This document shows, piece by piece, positions 5,276 to 6,812 of a stretch of DNA of 6,812 nt. The DNA is from Kiritimatiellia bacterium (lineage in GTDB: Bacteria; Verrucomicrobiota; Kiritimatiellia; SLAD01): contig SKZA01000074.1 of assembly GCA_007127595.1 (NCBI GenBank), forward strand, positions 1 to 6,812, read 5' to 3'. Position 1 is the stretch's first letter; every line of letters starts with the position of its first letter. Made by a program: the position numbers and the translations under genes. The notes beneath the pieces are model-generated. The model did no database searches. It saw only the letters and a list, made by a program, of their open reading frames with translations, and was not told the origin of the DNA.

Positions 5276-6484
5276 ATGACCTTTAACGTCACGATCGTGT
5301 TGATTCTCTTGGGCGGGTGGTTCTTCGGCCGCCTGTTCGGCCGCCTGCACCTACCCGCCGTGCTGGGCATGTTGGTATGCGGACTGCTCATCGGCACGCT
5401 GGGACCGAAGGAATGGCCATCGGGCCTCGTCGAACTCGAACCGTTTCTCAAAACCTTTGCCCTCATTGTCATTCTGTTGCGGGCCGGCCTGGGTATTCGA
5501 CGCAGTACCTTGAACAGAGTGGGCGGCGTCGCCTTACGTTTGGCGATTATCCCGTGTCTCCTGGAGGGCGTGGCGGTCATGATCGCTGTACGTTTCATCT
5601 TCGATTTTCCGTGGACCGTCGCCGCATTGACCGGCTTCATGCTGGCCGCTGTATCGCCGGCGGTGGTCGTGCCGGCCATGTTGAACCTGGATCAGCAAGG
5701 GTACGGACGCCGCAATGAAGTGCCGACCGCCATTTTGGCTGGAGCTTCCGTCGATGATGTCCTGGCCATTACGGTGTTTGCCCTATTCCTTCGCATGGCC
5801 GGTACGGGCGAGTTTGTCATGGCCGAGGCCTTGCTGGGCGCTCCGGTGGCGCTCATCGTCGGCATTCTGCCGGGCATCGTGGGCGGTTATCTGCTGGCGG
5901 CCTGGTTTCGTAGACGCCATCGCGATGTGCGCGCTACGGAAAAGGTCCTGATCGTGCTCATGATTTCGGTATTGCTGGTGCAGGCGGGCGACTGGCTGCA
6001 TAGCGCCGCCTTGTTGGGCATCATGACGATGGGCTTCATCCTGTTGGAGCGCGCCGAACATGTCGCTCATGAGATTGCGGGCAAGCTCGCCAAGATCTGG
6101 GTCTTCGCGGAAATCATTCTGTTCGTCCTGATCGGCATGGCCGTGGACCTTCACGTGGCTTGGGAAGCCGGTCCCATGGCACTGCTGGTTATTTTCATGG
6201 GCATGCTGGCGCGATCGACGGGCGTATGGATCGCCACATGGCGCTCAACGTTCAACGCCAAGGAACGGGTCTTCTGTATCCTGGCCTATCTGCCGAAGGC
6301 CACCGTGCAGGCGGCGCTGGGCAGCGTCCCCCTGGCTATGGGACTGCCCGGTGGCGAAGTCATCCTTGCCTTGGCCGTACTGGCGATCGCGGTCACGGCG
6401 CCCATCGGACTCATTGGCATCCGTGTCGGTGGGCCGCGCCTCCTTGATGTGACCTTCGAAGACGAGGATCGGGACAGCTTATAG
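5276..6484 (+). CDS. Cation/proton antiporter of the NHA (SLC9B-like, CPA2) type
   Basis: An inner-membrane exchanger that would expel Na+ (or Li+/K+) for protons. The reading frame opens directly after a stop at 5237-5239, with TTG 5240 as first possible start and ATG 5276 as residue 13. I prefer the ATG (402 residues), because the protein then begins at the first membrane helix and the TTG lies in an inverted repeat. Neither has a good ribosome site. About twelve hydrophobic helices cover the length. Counted from the TTG, family landmarks are LLRAGLGI (79-86), AAVSPAVVVPAMLNLDQQG (136-154), GASVDDVLAIT (168-178) with the ion-binding pair Asp172-Asp173, LARSTGVW (323-330) with Arg325, and AYLPKATVQAALG (349-361). 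The last block and the SPAVVVP block recall animal NHA2. The Asp-Asp pair is typical of electrogenic exchange. Ion preference is not readable from sequence. The C-terminus is short and acidic. The end overlaps the next gene tail-to-tail. Confidence 0.9.
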   Translation: MTFNVTIVLILLGGWFFGRLFGRLHLPAVLGMLVCGLLIGTLGPKEWPSGLVELEPFLKTFALIVILLRAGLGIRRSTLNRVGGVALRLAIIPCLLEGVAVMIAVRFIFDFPWTVAALTGFMLAAVSPAVVVPAMLNLDQQGYGRRNEVPTAILAGASVDDVLAITVFALFLRMAGTGEFVMAEALLGAPVALIVGILPGIVGGYLLAAWFRRRHRDVRATEKVLIVLMISVLLVQAGDWLHSAALLGIMTMGFILLERAEHVAHEIAGKLAKIWVFAEIILFVLIGMAVDLHVAWEAGPMALLVIFMGMLARSTGVWIATWRSTFNAKERVFCILAYLPKATVQAALGSVPLAMGLPGGEVILALAVLAIAVTAPIGLIGIRVGGPRLLDVTFEDEDRDSL

Positions 6485-6812
6485 CAAGTCATGGTTCCGG
6501 CGCGCGCGATGCCGACGCCGATCCGACAACCAGAAATCCGTCAACGATGCCGAAAACGCGCGCATGTCCACGCCTTCGAACGCCTTGCGCGTGGCCGCCA
6601 CTTCATCGCGCGTTTCCCATAGAGCGTCTTCGTAACGGGCAATGATTTCCTCATACCGATTATCCGGTTCGATCGGTGCGCCTTTACGCAGGTAATAGAT
6701 CAGGCCCCATCCCATGGCGTAATTCGCGCGCCGCGCGTTCATGTCGCCGGTACGACGTTCATAGAATTCGTCGTAATCCAAGAGCAATAGCCGGCCGACC
6801 GGCAACGTTCCC
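6479..6812 (-). CDS. C-terminal end of a DUF1570 / peptidase MA-like protein (partial, runs off right edge)
   Basis: The frame is open from the right edge to TAA at 6481-6479, giving 110 residues. The only start-like codon near the edge is TTG at 6805, and the pattern reads as the end of a longer protein, so the true start is probably outside. The segment RLLLLDYDEFYERR followed by ANYAMGWGLIYYLRKG resembles the last part of DUF1570-type proteins, where a helix reading YA.xWALxxFL follows the HExxH zinc region; that region would lie outside the window. Next come a charged helical stretch (RYEEIIARYEDALWETRDEV), a GVDMRAFSASLTDFW block that also recurs near the end of such proteins, and a strongly basic tail (SDRRRHRARRNH). 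A secreted or envelope peptidase-like role would be usual for the family but cannot be shown here. The assignment rests on pattern memory alone. Confidence 0.55.
   Translation of the reverse strand, partial: GTLPVGRLLLLDYDEFYERRTGDMNARRANYAMGWGLIYYLRKGAPIEPDNRYEEIIARYEDALWETRDEVAATRKAFEGVDMRAFSASLTDFWLSDRRRHRARRNHDLL

Noticed and set aside
5203..5679. A 158-codon minus-strand frame opposite the antiporter start
   Set aside because: It overlaps the divergent promoter and conserved antiporter codons; the Arg/Pro/Thr-rich translation is typical of an antisense shadow.

Overview
This window looks like ordinary bacterial chromosome, at a moderately high GC content judged by eye. It has six protein genes in the order (-)(-)(+)(-)(+)(-); the two outer genes run off the window edges. 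No RNA gene, insertion sequence, CRISPR array or phage gene is visible. The species cannot be named. The MscS-type channel and the xanthine-dehydrogenase-like enzyme occur in many phyla. The SLC9B/NHA-like antiporter and the DUF1570-like fragment would fit a member of the PVC group (Planctomycetes, Verrucomicrobia, Lentisphaerae/Kiritimatiellae) or another deep Gram-negative lineage, but this is a weak inference.

Left part (1-2916, minus strand): a sodium-coupled alanine/glycine-type symporter of the AGCS family (2916 to 1546) is followed, after a 205-bp gap, by the first 446 codons of the molybdenum-binding subunit of a xanthine dehydrogenase (1340 to the left edge). The visible part of the second gene keeps the purine-pocket residues known from bovine xanthine oxidase at exactly the same spacing. 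Purine hydroxylation is therefore a better call than aldehyde or CO oxidation.

Middle (2917-5156): a 213-bp divergent control region separates the symporter from a plus-strand PLP-dependent aminotransferase (3130-4329). That gene runs tail-to-tail into a minus-strand mscS (5156 to 4326), and the two stop codons share bases in a single TTAA.

Right part (5157-6812): mscS is divergent, across about 119 bp, from a cation/proton antiporter of the NHA (SLC9B) type that carries an Asp-Asp motif. The antiporter in turn meets another minus-strand gene tail-to-tail with a 6-bp overlap. That last gene is the C-terminal end of a protein resembling the DUF1570 peptidase-like family.

Taken together the genes suggest amino-acid and purine catabolism (symporter, aminotransferase, purine hydroxylase) beside an ion/osmotic balance pair (MscS and Na+/H+ antiporter). 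No clearly new system was found. The points most worth checking are the compact divergent promoters with inverted repeats, the two overlapping convergent gene ends, an altered gate residue in MscS and an altered Asn-Pro motif in the aminotransferase.
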